A DNA stretch of 64,000 bases from CAYNLK01 sp964398055 (GTDB lineage Bacteria; Chloroflexota; Anaerolineae; 4572-78; J111): the NCBI GenBank assembly GCA_964398055.1, contig CAYNLK010000006.1, positions 62,001 through 126,000 of the forward strand, in the 5' to 3' direction. Each line of letters opens with the position of its first letter. Positions within the stretch are counted from its first letter, which is position 1. Below the pieces are notes generated by a model. It had not been told where the DNA came from. It made no database searches and saw only the letters and a program-made list of their open reading frames with translations. Both the position numbers and the translations under genes were made by a program. This document shows, in pieces, positions 17,410 through 25,907 of this stretch.

Positions 17410-17481
17410 GACCCCGGCCAGATTCGTCATCACTGAGCCAACAACGTCTTGCTAACTTAGCCAGCCGGATGATAACAAAGT

Positions 17482-17509
17482 GCAGCCATTTTGGCTGCCT
17501 TTTGTTTTT
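17482..17509 (+). terminator. Intrinsic terminator after tatA
   Basis: GCAGCC (17482-17487) pairs with GGCTGC (17493-17498) around a 5-base loop, followed by CTTTTGTTTTT. An AAAG run before the stem lets it also serve the convergent gene that ends at 17515. Confidence 0.8.
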
Positions 17510-17514
17510 AAAGG

Positions 17515-18876
17515 CTACCGGCCTGCTTGAAAGCTCCGCACAAATTCCCCGGTCATCTGCAAGTATTGGTCGCCATACTGTACGCCAGGCTCGATGTAAC
17601 TGCCTTCGACCCACTCATTGAAACTGCTGACAATGAGCCAATCAGGCTGGCTGGCTATGGCTGCTTGAAACGAGGCTTCATAAACCGCCCCATCGGCCCG
17701 GTTTAAGCGGTGCGGGGTGTTGGCGACCCGTACATCCGCCCGGCAGGTCGAGCGTAAATCATCCCAACCCGGGCTGATGGTAGCCAACCAGAGCTTGGGC
17801 TGGCCGGTTTGGGCCGCCCAGGCCCGGACTTGGTTGCCCCAGTGCGAACTTTTTAGATAATCGTGCAGCGAGTTGGCATGGCTTACTTTGAATACATACA
17901 GCCCGTCGAACACACTCAGATATGAGGCATCCAGCCCTTCGGCCATCCACCAGCTTTGCCGCCGTGGGTCCACCTGCTGGCGCAGTTCGGCCCAAAACTG
18001 CGGCGGCGCCTGGCCGGCCGCGGTGGGGACGCGATAAACGTCGATGAAGAAAAGCACCGGTTTGTCTTCCAACCGCAAAAAATTGGGGTGAGCGCCGTAT
18101 TGGTCAAGAATGTATTGCAGCGCCGCGGCGATATTTTGGCGATTGGCCGCGGGTGAGCCAGGCCAGAAGTGACGGGAAAAAACAACAGTCGAGGCAAACG
18201 GCTGGCCCACCGAAGCGGCCAACAACGCCCTGAAATTCCGGTCGGTGCGGTCGCCGCGGGTAAACCAGTGCAGGGTGAAGCCGTTCAAACCGGCCTGGCG
18301 GGCCAACTGGATGTGGCGGGCAATCGCAGCCGGATCGTCGGAATCGTACGGTTCCAGCGGCTTGTCGCCGGCGCTGATGTTGCAATCGTCCCAACCGTTA
18401 CCGTCGTACCAGGCAAAATAATGAGCCAGCGCCAGCCGGTCGCCGCGGCGGTAAGCGATCGGGGTGATGGCCGGCTTGGGCCTGGCCGGCAGGCTCCGCG
18501 AGCCGATCTGGCCGGGTGTTTGTAATTGGGCGATAGTTGTAGCCAACTGCTCGGCCTGGCGGGTGGCTCGAGCGGCGTAGCCGGCGGCGGCCTGGTGGTA
18601 AACTTCCTCGGCCACTACCCGGGTGGCGGTGGCTGTCGGCGGTGGGGGGATCGAGATGAGGGTGGGGCTGGGCGACGGGGTGGAAGTGGGAGTGAAGGTC
18701 GGTACGGGCGTGGGGATTGACATCCGCACCACCAGCTTGACCTCCGGCGTTGGCGCGACCGGGCCGCTGAGCCGATACGCCACAAGCGCCGCCAGGCAGA
18801 GGGCGACTCCAATAAGGGGGAGAAAATACCACAGACGTTTGCGGTAGAGGTTGCTAAGCGCTAATTTGGAGGGCAC
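17515..18876 (-). CDS. Secreted glycoside hydrolase, GH99/WbsX-like
   Basis: This 453-residue protein has an N-terminal membrane anchor or signal (residues about 14-36). A proline-threonine-serine linker (residues about 44-80) follows, and then a catalytic-type domain from about residue 130. The domain shows ALAHYFAWYDGNGW, HWFTRGD, VLFFIDVYR and SSFNEWVEGSYIEPG, the last being the signature of GH99/GHL endo-mannosidase-like and WbsX-like proteins. It probably cleaves or binds a polysaccharide outside the cell. The start is GTG at 18876 with a weak ribosome site. The exact substrate is unknown. Confidence 0.78.
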   Translation of the reverse strand: MPSKLALSNLYRKRLWYFLPLIGVALCLAALVAYRLSGPVAPTPEVKLVVRMSIPTPVPTFTPTSTPSPSPTLISIPPPPTATATRVVAEEVYHQAAAGYAARATRQAEQLATTIAQLQTPGQIGSRSLPARPKPAITPIAYRRGDRLALAHYFAWYDGNGWDDCNISAGDKPLEPYDSDDPAAIARHIQLARQAGLNGFTLHWFTRGDRTDRNFRALLAASVGQPFASTVVFSRHFWPGSPAANRQNIAAALQYILDQYGAHPNFLRLEDKPVLFFIDVYRVPTAAGQAPPQFWAELRQQVDPRRQSWWMAEGLDASYLSVFDGLYVFKVSHANSLHDYLKSSHWGNQVRAWAAQTGQPKLWLATISPGWDDLRSTCRADVRVANTPHRLNRADGAVYEASFQAAIASQPDWLIVSSFNEWVEGSYIEPGVQYGDQYLQMTGEFVRSFQAGR

Positions 18877-18924
18877 TGTGGTGGTTCACTGAGATTAGTA
18901 GTAAGGGTAAAACTTTTCTGTAAA

Positions 18925-19455
18925 TCACCTTGAAAAGTAAGATTTGGGAACGTGCGCCAAAACTATAGCTTCGAGTATATCAAGATTTTGCAGGTTGAGG
19001 AAGTAATGGCATTCTTCGACCAATCGTTCCAGGTCTCGCTTGCGGGCTAACCAACCGCCGCCATCCACAAAGTTTACAAAGGCTCTATTTTCCCTTCGGC
19101 GACTGTTTGACTCATTGATACGAGTATATGCCGCCAGCATATCCCGCGCTTTTGTGGTTTGTCCACTGCTGGTTGTTTCTTGAAAGCTGCTCATAATGGT
19201 AATCCAGGGGTCTTGTAGCGTCGGTATGGCAAAATCCATATCAACGTTGACGATCCAAGAACTCCCCTTTTCATAGCCAACGCCGTATTTGGCTTTGATT
19301 TCTTCCAGTTTTTCTTTTATCCTCGCCTCAACCCTGTGCCCTTTTCGCGCCCCGTAAGTGCCAATGGTGGACTCTTTGTACTGCACTTCTCGAAGGGCTT
19401 GAGGAAGAGCCCCTATATCACGATAATTGAGTTTATCCAAATAGAAACGCGGAAT
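18925..19455 (-). pseudogene. C-terminal part of stop-interrupted DpnII-like restriction enzyme
   Basis: This part is in the same reading frame as the 19456-19863 frame, separated only by one TAA. Reading through gives IPRFYLDKLNYRDIGALPQA directly after the stop, which looks like continuous protein. The segment then carries DFAIP, ETTSSGQTTKARDM and FVNFVDGGGWLARKRDL, which resemble the catalytic and C-terminal parts of DpnII-type endonucleases. A TTG at 19440 could restart translation but has no clear ribosome site. Where I would expect an acidic residue before the TTSSGQ block there is a methionine (TIMSSFQ), so activity is doubtful even if read through. It lies directly downstream of the methyltransferase. 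Confidence 0.6.
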
Positions 19456-19863
19456 TTATGCTGATAATGCCTTGTCGCGCTTGCCATCGAATAATAATTC
19501 TGCAACTAATTTCACAAAAGATGCTTCCGTGATCAACTGACGCTTGATCTTGGCAATACTCCATTCGCTGTCAAATTCACCAGAAATTCGACCTATCTTG
19601 CGCAACAGAGAGATAATACGCATAAATTTTTCATCAGAAAGTCCGATATCGCGCAAGATAACATCAAGGCCATCGGGGTCTTCTTTCAGAAAAGCGACGA
19701 TATCCTCTGAAGTTCGTTTTGGACTACCTGAAAGATGTGAACTTTGCGAAAGTCGCCATAACTCCGCTACTTTTTCATCAATTTCATTCTCAAGTTCCTC
19801 GTCTACAAAGAAGATAGTTGAACTGTCCCATGCTTCCTGAAAAGTCAACTTGCGAGCTTGCAT
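19456..19863 (-). pseudogene. N-terminal part of stop-interrupted DpnII-like restriction enzyme
   Basis: The 135-residue frame begins with an ATG overlapping the TAA of the methyltransferase gene (TAATG), so it is translationally coupled to it. It is helical and ends ...VAELLFDGKRDKALSA before TAA. The frame remains open for another 176 codons beyond the stop, so the two parts were very likely one gene of about 312 residues. Without suppression the product would lack the nuclease region. A sequencing error or a recent nonsense mutation are both possible. Confidence 0.6.
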
Positions 19864-21572
19864 TAAGATTGGATCTCCAATTTGGCAGCTTTAAGGGCTT
19901 TGCCCCAAGACGGAAATGTTTCTAAGAATAAGTCCAGGTCATATTGGCTTTTTTCTTTTACATCTTCAGGCGTCGGTAATCTTCCCAAAGCCAATGTCAA
20001 TTGGCGTAATTCTAATTGCAAGGCTTTCTTGGTGACAGATCGTGAGGCATGTTTGACGCTCTGGCGTTGTACCTGGCCTAAATTTTCGAGTTGGGCAATT
20101 TTATCTCGCATAATGTTGACATAATTGGGGTCGAGATCAATAGCCACATACCGGCGCCCTAATTGTAACGCTGTAAGTGGAGTTGTACCCGTACCCCCAA
20201 AAGCATCTAACACCACATCGCCTGGATTCGTGGTTAACCGGATAATTCGATCCATCAACGACTCTGGTAACTGGCAGGGGTGATAATCACGATCTCGCCG
20301 ATGTTTAATCCGGTGAACGTCCCACCAAATGTCATTGAGAGGAGTTTTTTCATCATCCCCTATTTGCTTACGATTGCGGATGCAGGAGGCGCGTAAACAG
20401 TAATGTCGAGCGTCAATTGGGCTGATTGTTTCATAATTAAATGTAAAATCAGTAGGATGTTTGGTGTAAAACAGCAAAGCGTAGTGAGCCGGCATTATCT
20501 TGCCGCGAGGTTCTGACAAAGCATCCCAAACTATCCAATTTTGGAAATAAAGATGCCGGTTAAGAAAATTAGCGTGATATAGGCCCCAACGAGGCAAGTT
20601 CAGTACAAAAAGGGAACCGGTTGGCTTTAGGAGTCTGATATATTCAGCCAACCAGGTATTACACCACTCAATATATTTGTGGTCAGCTTGCTCATCGTCA
20701 TAAATTGTGTAGCTTTTATCAAGATTGTAGGGTGGGTCGGCAAAAACTAAATCTATCGACTCATCAGGATATTGTTGTAGAATTTCAACAGCATCACCTT
20801 GATGAATAGTGTTAAATAACTTGTCTTTATCAATAACTGGTGCGATTACAGGGTGAGACTGTTTACCATTTTTAGCTGGAGCCGATAAGGGAAAGTTGGG
20901 TAAAACATATTGCGTGTAGGTTTCAGCCAGAAGATTGTATTTCCAGGGAAGACTTTCTACCGGGCCAACTATTCCACTAATTTCTGATAATGATGTGTCA
21001 ACAAGTTTATCTTGCTGAACATACTTGTCAGGAGGAAAATTAAGCATTTCTATTAGAATATCAAACAAAGGTTTGGAAATCTGGGTGTAGTTGTTGGCTG
21101 GTGGTAAGTCTTTGACCACATCAGAAATTACGTAACCAGCCGGATGCATTAAATGCGCCTTACCCCCCCAATCTTTTAAAGTGCGTTTACAAGCTCGGCA
21201 ATATTGATGAGGCAAGCGCACTCGGCTGATGTTGAATTTGTCATTACCTTTTGTAAATAACATCACCGCGGCGTGGACAGATGGTAAACGGCTAGTTCCA
21301 TCAGGAGTCGACTCAACAGCAAACCAATATTTAAAAGTGAGCTGTTTGTCCAAAAATACCCCCAATTCAGGCAAAACTCTTGGTATACCTTGAACAAAAA
21401 GGATGCCGCCGTTTTTTAAGGCACGTGTAGCTTCCCGCAACAGTGAAAACAATGATTGCTTATCACGGGTATCTAAAGCCCCTGTGATCAGAATGATAAA
21501 CTCAAGAGAGTTTGAGTTTTGCCGGCTCAGTTCGGCCAACAACTCAATATGTCGTACATAGGAAATGTTCAT
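19863..21572 (-). CDS. DNA adenine-type methyltransferase of a restriction-modification system
   Basis: This 569-residue protein has a beta-class order. Catalytic motif IV DPPY (residues 279-282) precedes the AdoMet-binding motif I DAFGGTGTT (456-464). The N-terminal 115 residues look like a worn-out second methyltransferase domain. A C-x2-C-x11-H-x2-H set (C125, C128, H140, H143) followed by GYVISDVVKDL suggests a zinc site. The last 50 residues (LALGRLPTPEDV...FPSWGKALKAAKL) resemble the repeat attached to homing endonucleases. Modification of N6-adenine is the usual outcome for DPPY, but N4-cytosine cannot be excluded. The gene is poorer in GC than its neighbours, and the endonuclease follows directly. 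Confidence 0.82.
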   Translation of the reverse strand: MNISYVRHIELLAELSRQNSNSLEFIILITGALDTRDKQSLFSLLREATRALKNGGILFVQGIPRVLPELGVFLDKQLTFKYWFAVESTPDGTSRLPSVHAAVMLFTKGNDKFNISRVRLPHQYCRACKRTLKDWGGKAHLMHPAGYVISDVVKDLPPANNYTQISKPLFDILIEMLNFPPDKYVQQDKLVDTSLSEISGIVGPVESLPWKYNLLAETYTQYVLPNFPLSAPAKNGKQSHPVIAPVIDKDKLFNTIHQGDAVEILQQYPDESIDLVFADPPYNLDKSYTIYDDEQADHKYIEWCNTWLAEYIRLLKPTGSLFVLNLPRWGLYHANFLNRHLYFQNWIVWDALSEPRGKIMPAHYALLFYTKHPTDFTFNYETISPIDARHYCLRASCIRNRKQIGDDEKTPLNDIWWDVHRIKHRRDRDYHPCQLPESLMDRIIRLTTNPGDVVLDAFGGTGTTPLTALQLGRRYVAIDLDPNYVNIMRDKIAQLENLGQVQRQSVKHASRSVTKKALQLELRQLTLALGRLPTPEDVKEKSQYDLDLFLETFPSWGKALKAAKLEIQS

Positions 21573-21693
21573 AATACTATATCCAGTTGTTATTATTTTG
21601 CTTCAGCTAAATTTTAACCGGATTTGTTTATCAATACAAATGTTCGATTTGAATCTTGTGAAATCAGACCTTATGGCAAAATGTGAGTTCTGA

Positions 21694-24600
21694 TCACAAC
21701 AGCGTCACCGGGTCGATATCCACCTTCCAGCCCGGCGGCAGCGGCATGAGCGGGCGCAGCACCGCCGCCGGATCGTAGGCCCGCACCAGCACGTGCCAGC
21801 GATACTGGTTGCGCACACGGCGGACGTAGCTGGGCGTCGGCCCAATGATCTCCACCGCCGGTAAGCCCTGCCGGTCAACGTGGCGGCGCAGTCGCTCGGT
21901 GAATTGGCCGGCTTCGGCGGCGCTCCGCTCCGGGCCGGGGCCGGCGTAGAGCAACAAGGCCAGCCGTTTGAAGGGGGGATAGCGCTGCTCCTGCCGAAAG
22001 GCCAGCTCCAGCCGGTAAAAGCCTTCGTAGTCGTGATTGGCCGCGGCTTCAATGGCTACCTGGTCGGGGTTGTAAGTTTGAACGATCACTTTGCCGCCCA
22101 GGGGGCTGCGCCCGGCTCGCCCGGCCACCTGCATCAGCAGTTGAAAAGTGCGCTCGGCCGCTCGAAAGTCGGGCAGGTAGAGGGCCGTGTCGGCCGAGAT
22201 CACGCCGACCAGGGTGACCAGCGGCAGGTCCAACCCTTTGGCCACCATTTGCGTACCGACCATCACGTTGGCCCGGCCGGCCACAAAGTGTTGCAAAAAA
22301 ATATCGTGGCTGCCTTTTTGGCGGGTGGTATCCCAATCCCAGCGAATGGTTTGGGCTTTGGGAAACATAGCCGCCACGGCCTCTTCGACCCGCTGCGTGC
22401 CCAGGCCAAAATAGCGAATGCGCTGGCTGCGGCATTGGGGGCAGTTTTCCGGCGTGGCGCTGCGGTAGCCGCAGTAGTGGCAGACCATCAACTCGCCGCT
22501 GGTGTGGAAGGTCAGCGTGGTTTCGCAGCGCGGGCAGGTCATCACAAAGCCGCAATCCCGGCAAATCACAAAGCTGGCCGCGCCGCGGCGATTGAGAAAC
22601 AGGATCACCTGTTCTTCCCGGTTGAGCGTCTCACGGATGCCGTCTTGCAGCGCCCGGCTGAAAATGGTCCGATTGCCGGCTTTAAGCTCCTCGCGCATAT
22701 CGACTACTTCCACCGGCGGCAACGGCAAGGCAATGAGAGCGGCAGAAGGAGGGTTGAGGGCTGAGGGGGTTGGTGAGATTTCGCGACTTCTGAGTTGTTT
22801 GATCAGCCGCTGTTGCACGGCCAGGTGTTTGGTATGGGCCAGAATCCGGCTGGGCAGCGACAGCAAGTGAAATTCACCCCGCTCGGCCCGGCGGTAGGTA
22901 GCCACATCGGGCGTGGCGCTGCCCATGATGACCAGAGCCTGGCTCAAGCGGCCTAATTCCAGGGCGGCGTCGCGGGCGTGAAAGAGCGGGGCCCGGTCGC
23001 GCTGTTTGTAGACCGGCTCGTGCTCTTCGTCCACAATGATCACCCCCAGCTTTTTGATCGGGGCAAACAGGGCGGAGCGCGGTCCAACCACAATCGGCAG
23101 TTCGCCGGCCCGGACTCGTTCCCAGGTGTCGTACCGCTCACCGGGCGACAGGGCCGAGTGCCAGACGGCTACCTGGCCCGGAAAACGGGCCGCCACCCGC
23201 TCAACCGTTTGGGTGGCCAGGGTGATTTCCGGCACCAGCATCAGCGCCCCCTGCCCGGCCCGGCGCGCCGCGGCGATGGCTCGCAGGTAGATTTCGGTTT
23301 TGCCGGAACCGGTCACACCGTGGAGCAAAAACGGTCGCGGCGCAGGTCGGCCCGGCTGCCACTGGGCCGTAATCGTCTGCCAGACGGCCTGCTGCTCGGC
23401 GGTCAGTTGGGGTGGGGTGTCCAGCGTAAAACTTTTACCGGCCAGCGGATCGCGCCAGCGCCGGGCTTCGGCAAAGTCAATGAGACCGGCCTCGGCCAGA
23501 TCGCGCAGAATTGGCCAGGTAGCCCCGGTTTGGGCGTAGACCCAGCCAATCCAGACCGGCCCATCTTCCGCCGCCAACAATCTCAGCACATCGGCCTGCT
23601 TCTGGCTGCCGCGCAGTTCGATGACAGCCTCGGTGAGTTGGTCGGGCGGCAGGGTAAGGGTGAGGCGCTCAGGCTCGTCAAAGCGGCTGATTAGTTCTTT
23701 CTCAAGGAGGTTATCGAGAATTGCCCGATCACTACCGATGGCGGTCAGAATCTCAGCCCGGGTCGCGGGTCGTCCCTGGCTAAGGAGATAACTCAGCACT
23801 TTCTGCTCGGCGGCCGCGTCGGTGAGAGTCTCAAGCGGCTGAGCGGCGCGGCGCAGGCCGGGTGGGAGATCGAAGCGGGTTTGTTTAGGCAAAAGCTCGA
23901 CCCAGCCCTTATCGATGAGCGCCTTGACCGGCGCTCGCGAACAGCCGACCTGAGCCAGTACGTCGGCCAGAGGCGGCAGAGGGTCCTCCAGGTCGGCCAG
24001 ATGCAGCAGCAGGTCGGCTTGTTTGGAGGGGCGGCCAAGCGTGGGCAAAACGGCTTCGACTTCATCGAGTGGGATGAGCAACTCGACCGTCCGCTCGATT
24101 TTGGGGCCGACGCGGGGCTTGCCCAGGCTCGCTTCTTTGTAGGCCAGGCCCTGTTCGATCAGAGCTTCGGCCGCGGCTGGCTCGATCTCGTCCAGCCGGG
24201 CCGCTCCGTGTTGGCGCAGATAAGTCAACAAAATCTGCTCGGGGGCGCTGAGACTTACCGCCGTTGTGGCGGTAGCCGGACTCGGTTTCAGCACAAATTC
24301 CGGTTGGCGACCCGAGCCGGGCGGAAGAAAATATCTCAAACATGTAGCCAGCGGAGCCAGATATTCCCGGGATAACCAGCCGGCCAGGTTGATTTGGGCC
24401 GGGGACAGGATCGGCTCAGGATCGAGGAGGGCGGCAACCGGTTTGGTCTCCTCTACCGGAGAATGCTTGGTCAAGCGCAGCACCACGGCCGTTAATTGTT
24501 GGTTTCGGAAGGAGACGGCGACCAGGTGGCCGGGCCGGAGCCGGTCGGCCAGATGGGCCGGTAGATGATAGTGAAAGGTCAGGGCCAGCGGATTGTCTTC

Positions 24601-24717
24601 ATCGTCGCGCTGGATTTCGATTTCCGGGGTGGCGAACTCCTCGTCTCCCGGCGCGTCGACAAAGCTGCGTTTATTGCGTTTGATAATTGGGCGGTCGACT
24701 ACAACTTCAACGTACAT
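21694..24717 (-). CDS. priA: Primosomal replication restart helicase PriA (extra-long)
   Basis: PriA restarts replication at stalled forks. The 1007-residue product has the N-terminal 3'-end-binding region (residues about 1-135), Walker A GVTGSGKTEIY near 466, a DEEH box with the following HEPVYKQ, the eight-cysteine zinc region (CRDCGFVMTCPRC, CHYCG, CPQC) and the C-terminal ATPase lobe (GRAGR). It is about 200-280 residues longer than usual. The extra lies before the helicase, where about four repeated winged-helix-like units can be seen (residues about 155-430). A heptamer repeat encodes a P/S/A-rich linker near residues 646-658. The ATG at 24717 is used. Confidence 0.92.
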   Translation of the reverse strand: MYVEVVVDRPIIKRNKRSFVDAPGDEEFATPEIEIQRDDEDNPLALTFHYHLPAHLADRLRPGHLVAVSFRNQQLTAVVLRLTKHSPVEETKPVAALLDPEPILSPAQINLAGWLSREYLAPLATCLRYFLPPGSGRQPEFVLKPSPATATTAVSLSAPEQILLTYLRQHGAARLDEIEPAAAEALIEQGLAYKEASLGKPRVGPKIERTVELLIPLDEVEAVLPTLGRPSKQADLLLHLADLEDPLPPLADVLAQVGCSRAPVKALIDKGWVELLPKQTRFDLPPGLRRAAQPLETLTDAAAEQKVLSYLLSQGRPATRAEILTAIGSDRAILDNLLEKELISRFDEPERLTLTLPPDQLTEAVIELRGSQKQADVLRLLAAEDGPVWIGWVYAQTGATWPILRDLAEAGLIDFAEARRWRDPLAGKSFTLDTPPQLTAEQQAVWQTITAQWQPGRPAPRPFLLHGVTGSGKTEIYLRAIAAARRAGQGALMLVPEITLATQTVERVAARFPGQVAVWHSALSPGERYDTWERVRAGELPIVVGPRSALFAPIKKLGVIIVDEEHEPVYKQRDRAPLFHARDAALELGRLSQALVIMGSATPDVATYRRAERGEFHLLSLPSRILAHTKHLAVQQRLIKQLRSREISPTPSALNPPSAALIALPLPPVEVVDMREELKAGNRTIFSRALQDGIRETLNREEQVILFLNRRGAASFVICRDCGFVMTCPRCETTLTFHTSGELMVCHYCGYRSATPENCPQCRSQRIRYFGLGTQRVEEAVAAMFPKAQTIRWDWDTTRQKGSHDIFLQHFVAGRANVMVGTQMVAKGLDLPLVTLVGVISADTALYLPDFRAAERTFQLLMQVAGRAGRSPLGGKVIVQTYNPDQVAIEAAANHDYEGFYRLELAFRQEQRYPPFKRLALLLYAGPGPERSAAEAGQFTERLRRHVDRQGLPAVEIIGPTPSYVRRVRNQYRWHVLVRAYDPAAVLRPLMPLPPGWKVDIDPVTLL
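22744..22778. repeat. Heptamer tandem repeat inside priA
   Basis: Five heptamer steps related to GGGYTGA (for example GGGTTGA, GGGCTGA) lie within the coding sequence and translate into a P/S/A/N-rich loop. The total length is a multiple of the 7-base unit, and the reading frame is kept. This matches other heptamer tracts in the window. Confidence 0.5.
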
Positions 24718-24804
24718 AATAAATGGGACGCGGATCGGATGGATTGAACAGATTTAACGGTTTGTTACCAGAACTCATAAAATTGACACCCATTATTACT
24801 CAGG

Positions 24805-24954
24805 CATGTCATTTCGAGCGACAGCGAGAAATCCCTGAAACCTTTGCCATAAAGCTTGGCGTCTGGTAAAAAGTGAGTTGAGTATGCCAAGTAACCTTGA
24901 ATTTGAATCAACCTGGTCAGGGATTTCTCGGCCTACGGCCTCGAAATGACATGG
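24805..24954. repeat. Inverted-repeat element with ATGTCATTTCGAG ends
   Basis: The outer arms ATGTCATTTCGAG and CTCGAAATGACAT and the inner arms GAGAAATCCCTGA and TCAGGGATTTCTC face each other across about 80 bases of A/T-rich sequence without a gene. The roughly 150-bp unit fills the 250-base space between priA and MEMO1. It resembles a REPIN or miniature mobile element. Only one copy lies in the window. Confidence 0.65.
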
Positions 24955-24967
24955 GGCTGAGTAGTAG

Positions 24968-25813
24968 CTAATTCCCGATCAACACCGCGGCGTAACCGAC
25001 GACGCTGCTCTTGTCGGGATAGACGTCGGCGCTGGTGGCATATTTGAGGAGGCGAGTTTGATTGGCTCCCAGCGCAGTGGCGGCATAGATGATCGCCGCA
25101 ATGGGGCCGGCGCCGCAGGCCAGCGGCTCACCGCGGCGGCGGCCGGCCTCGACGTGTTCGATCAAACCGGCGGCATCCAGATCGAGTACAAATTGCAGGG
25201 TGGCCTGATCCAGCCGGCGGGCGGTTTCGTCGGCAAAAAAGTGGCTCAGGTCGCTGCTGGCCACCAGCAGAGCGGGGCCATTCGCCCGAATGGCTCTGGC
25301 CAGCGCCTCGCCCACCCGGCGGCAGGTATGGAGGGACTGGTCGCCCATAAGCAGCGGGACCAGCCTGAATTCCGGGAGAGCTACCTGCAGGAAAGGCAGT
25401 TCAATCTCCAGCGAATGTTCATAATCGGTTAGCAGCAGCTTGATCTTCAATTCGGTCTGCAGGGTAGCCAGCATCTCCCCATCGACCGGAATATCGCCCA
25501 GCGGGGTACGCCAGGCCGTCACCTCGGGCGTGGAAATTTGACCCGGCGCGGCGCCGCGATGGTCCGGGCCAAGCAGGATAACAGTCTTGTACTGGTGGGG
25601 TGACAGGCAGGCAAAGGCGGCCCCGGCCACTTGGCCGCTGAAGAAATGGCCGGCGTGAGGCGCGACCAGCCCAACTATATTTTCCAGGTCAGGCGGTGGG
25701 GGCGCGTCGGCCAGATATCCCCGGATGTCAGCTTGGAGTTGGGCCGCCGAGGCGCTGTACCATTGGCCGTCGGCAAAGCGAGGCTGGCGAATTTTTGAAT
25801 AAATGTTAGACAT
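24968..25813 (-). CDS. MEMO1/AmmeMemoRadiSam protein B family
   Basis: This 281-residue protein matches the MEMO1 family, with PHAGHFFSG near residues 51-59, LLGPDHRG, ASSDLSHF and a C-terminal DVYPDKSSVVGYAA. The fold resembles class III extradiol dioxygenases, with metal-binding histidines. In many bacteria it travels with an AMMECR1 protein and a radical SAM enzyme; neither is present here. The reaction is not firmly known. A strong ribosome site (GGAGGGTG) precedes the ATG at 25813. It is flanked by dispersed repeats on both sides. Confidence 0.88.
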   Translation of the reverse strand: MSNIYSKIRQPRFADGQWYSASAAQLQADIRGYLADAPPPPDLENIVGLVAPHAGHFFSGQVAGAAFACLSPHQYKTVILLGPDHRGAAPGQISTPEVTAWRTPLGDIPVDGEMLATLQTELKIKLLLTDYEHSLEIELPFLQVALPEFRLVPLLMGDQSLHTCRRVGEALARAIRANGPALLVASSDLSHFFADETARRLDQATLQFVLDLDAAGLIEHVEAGRRRGEPLACGAGPIAAIIYAATALGANQTRLLKYATSADVYPDKSSVVGYAAVLIGN

Positions 25814-25834
25814 AGTTCACCCTCCTTCATAAAT

Positions 25835-25902
25835 GCCCCCTCCCCCGATCGATTCTTCGACTTCGCTCAGGACAGGTTCGGGGAGGGATGGGGGAGGGGG
25901 TA
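25835..25902. repeat. C-rich/G-rich hairpin repeat, second copy of the CTGTCCTGAGCGAAG family
   Basis: CCCCCTCCCCC and GGGGGAGGGGG arms enclose CTTCGACTTCGCTCAGGACA, the reverse complement of the core seen at 16006-16025. The two copies therefore belong to one family in opposite orientation. It may also act as a terminator-like structure after the rhomboid gene's neighbour. Confidence 0.65.
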
Positions 25903-25907
25903 GATTT

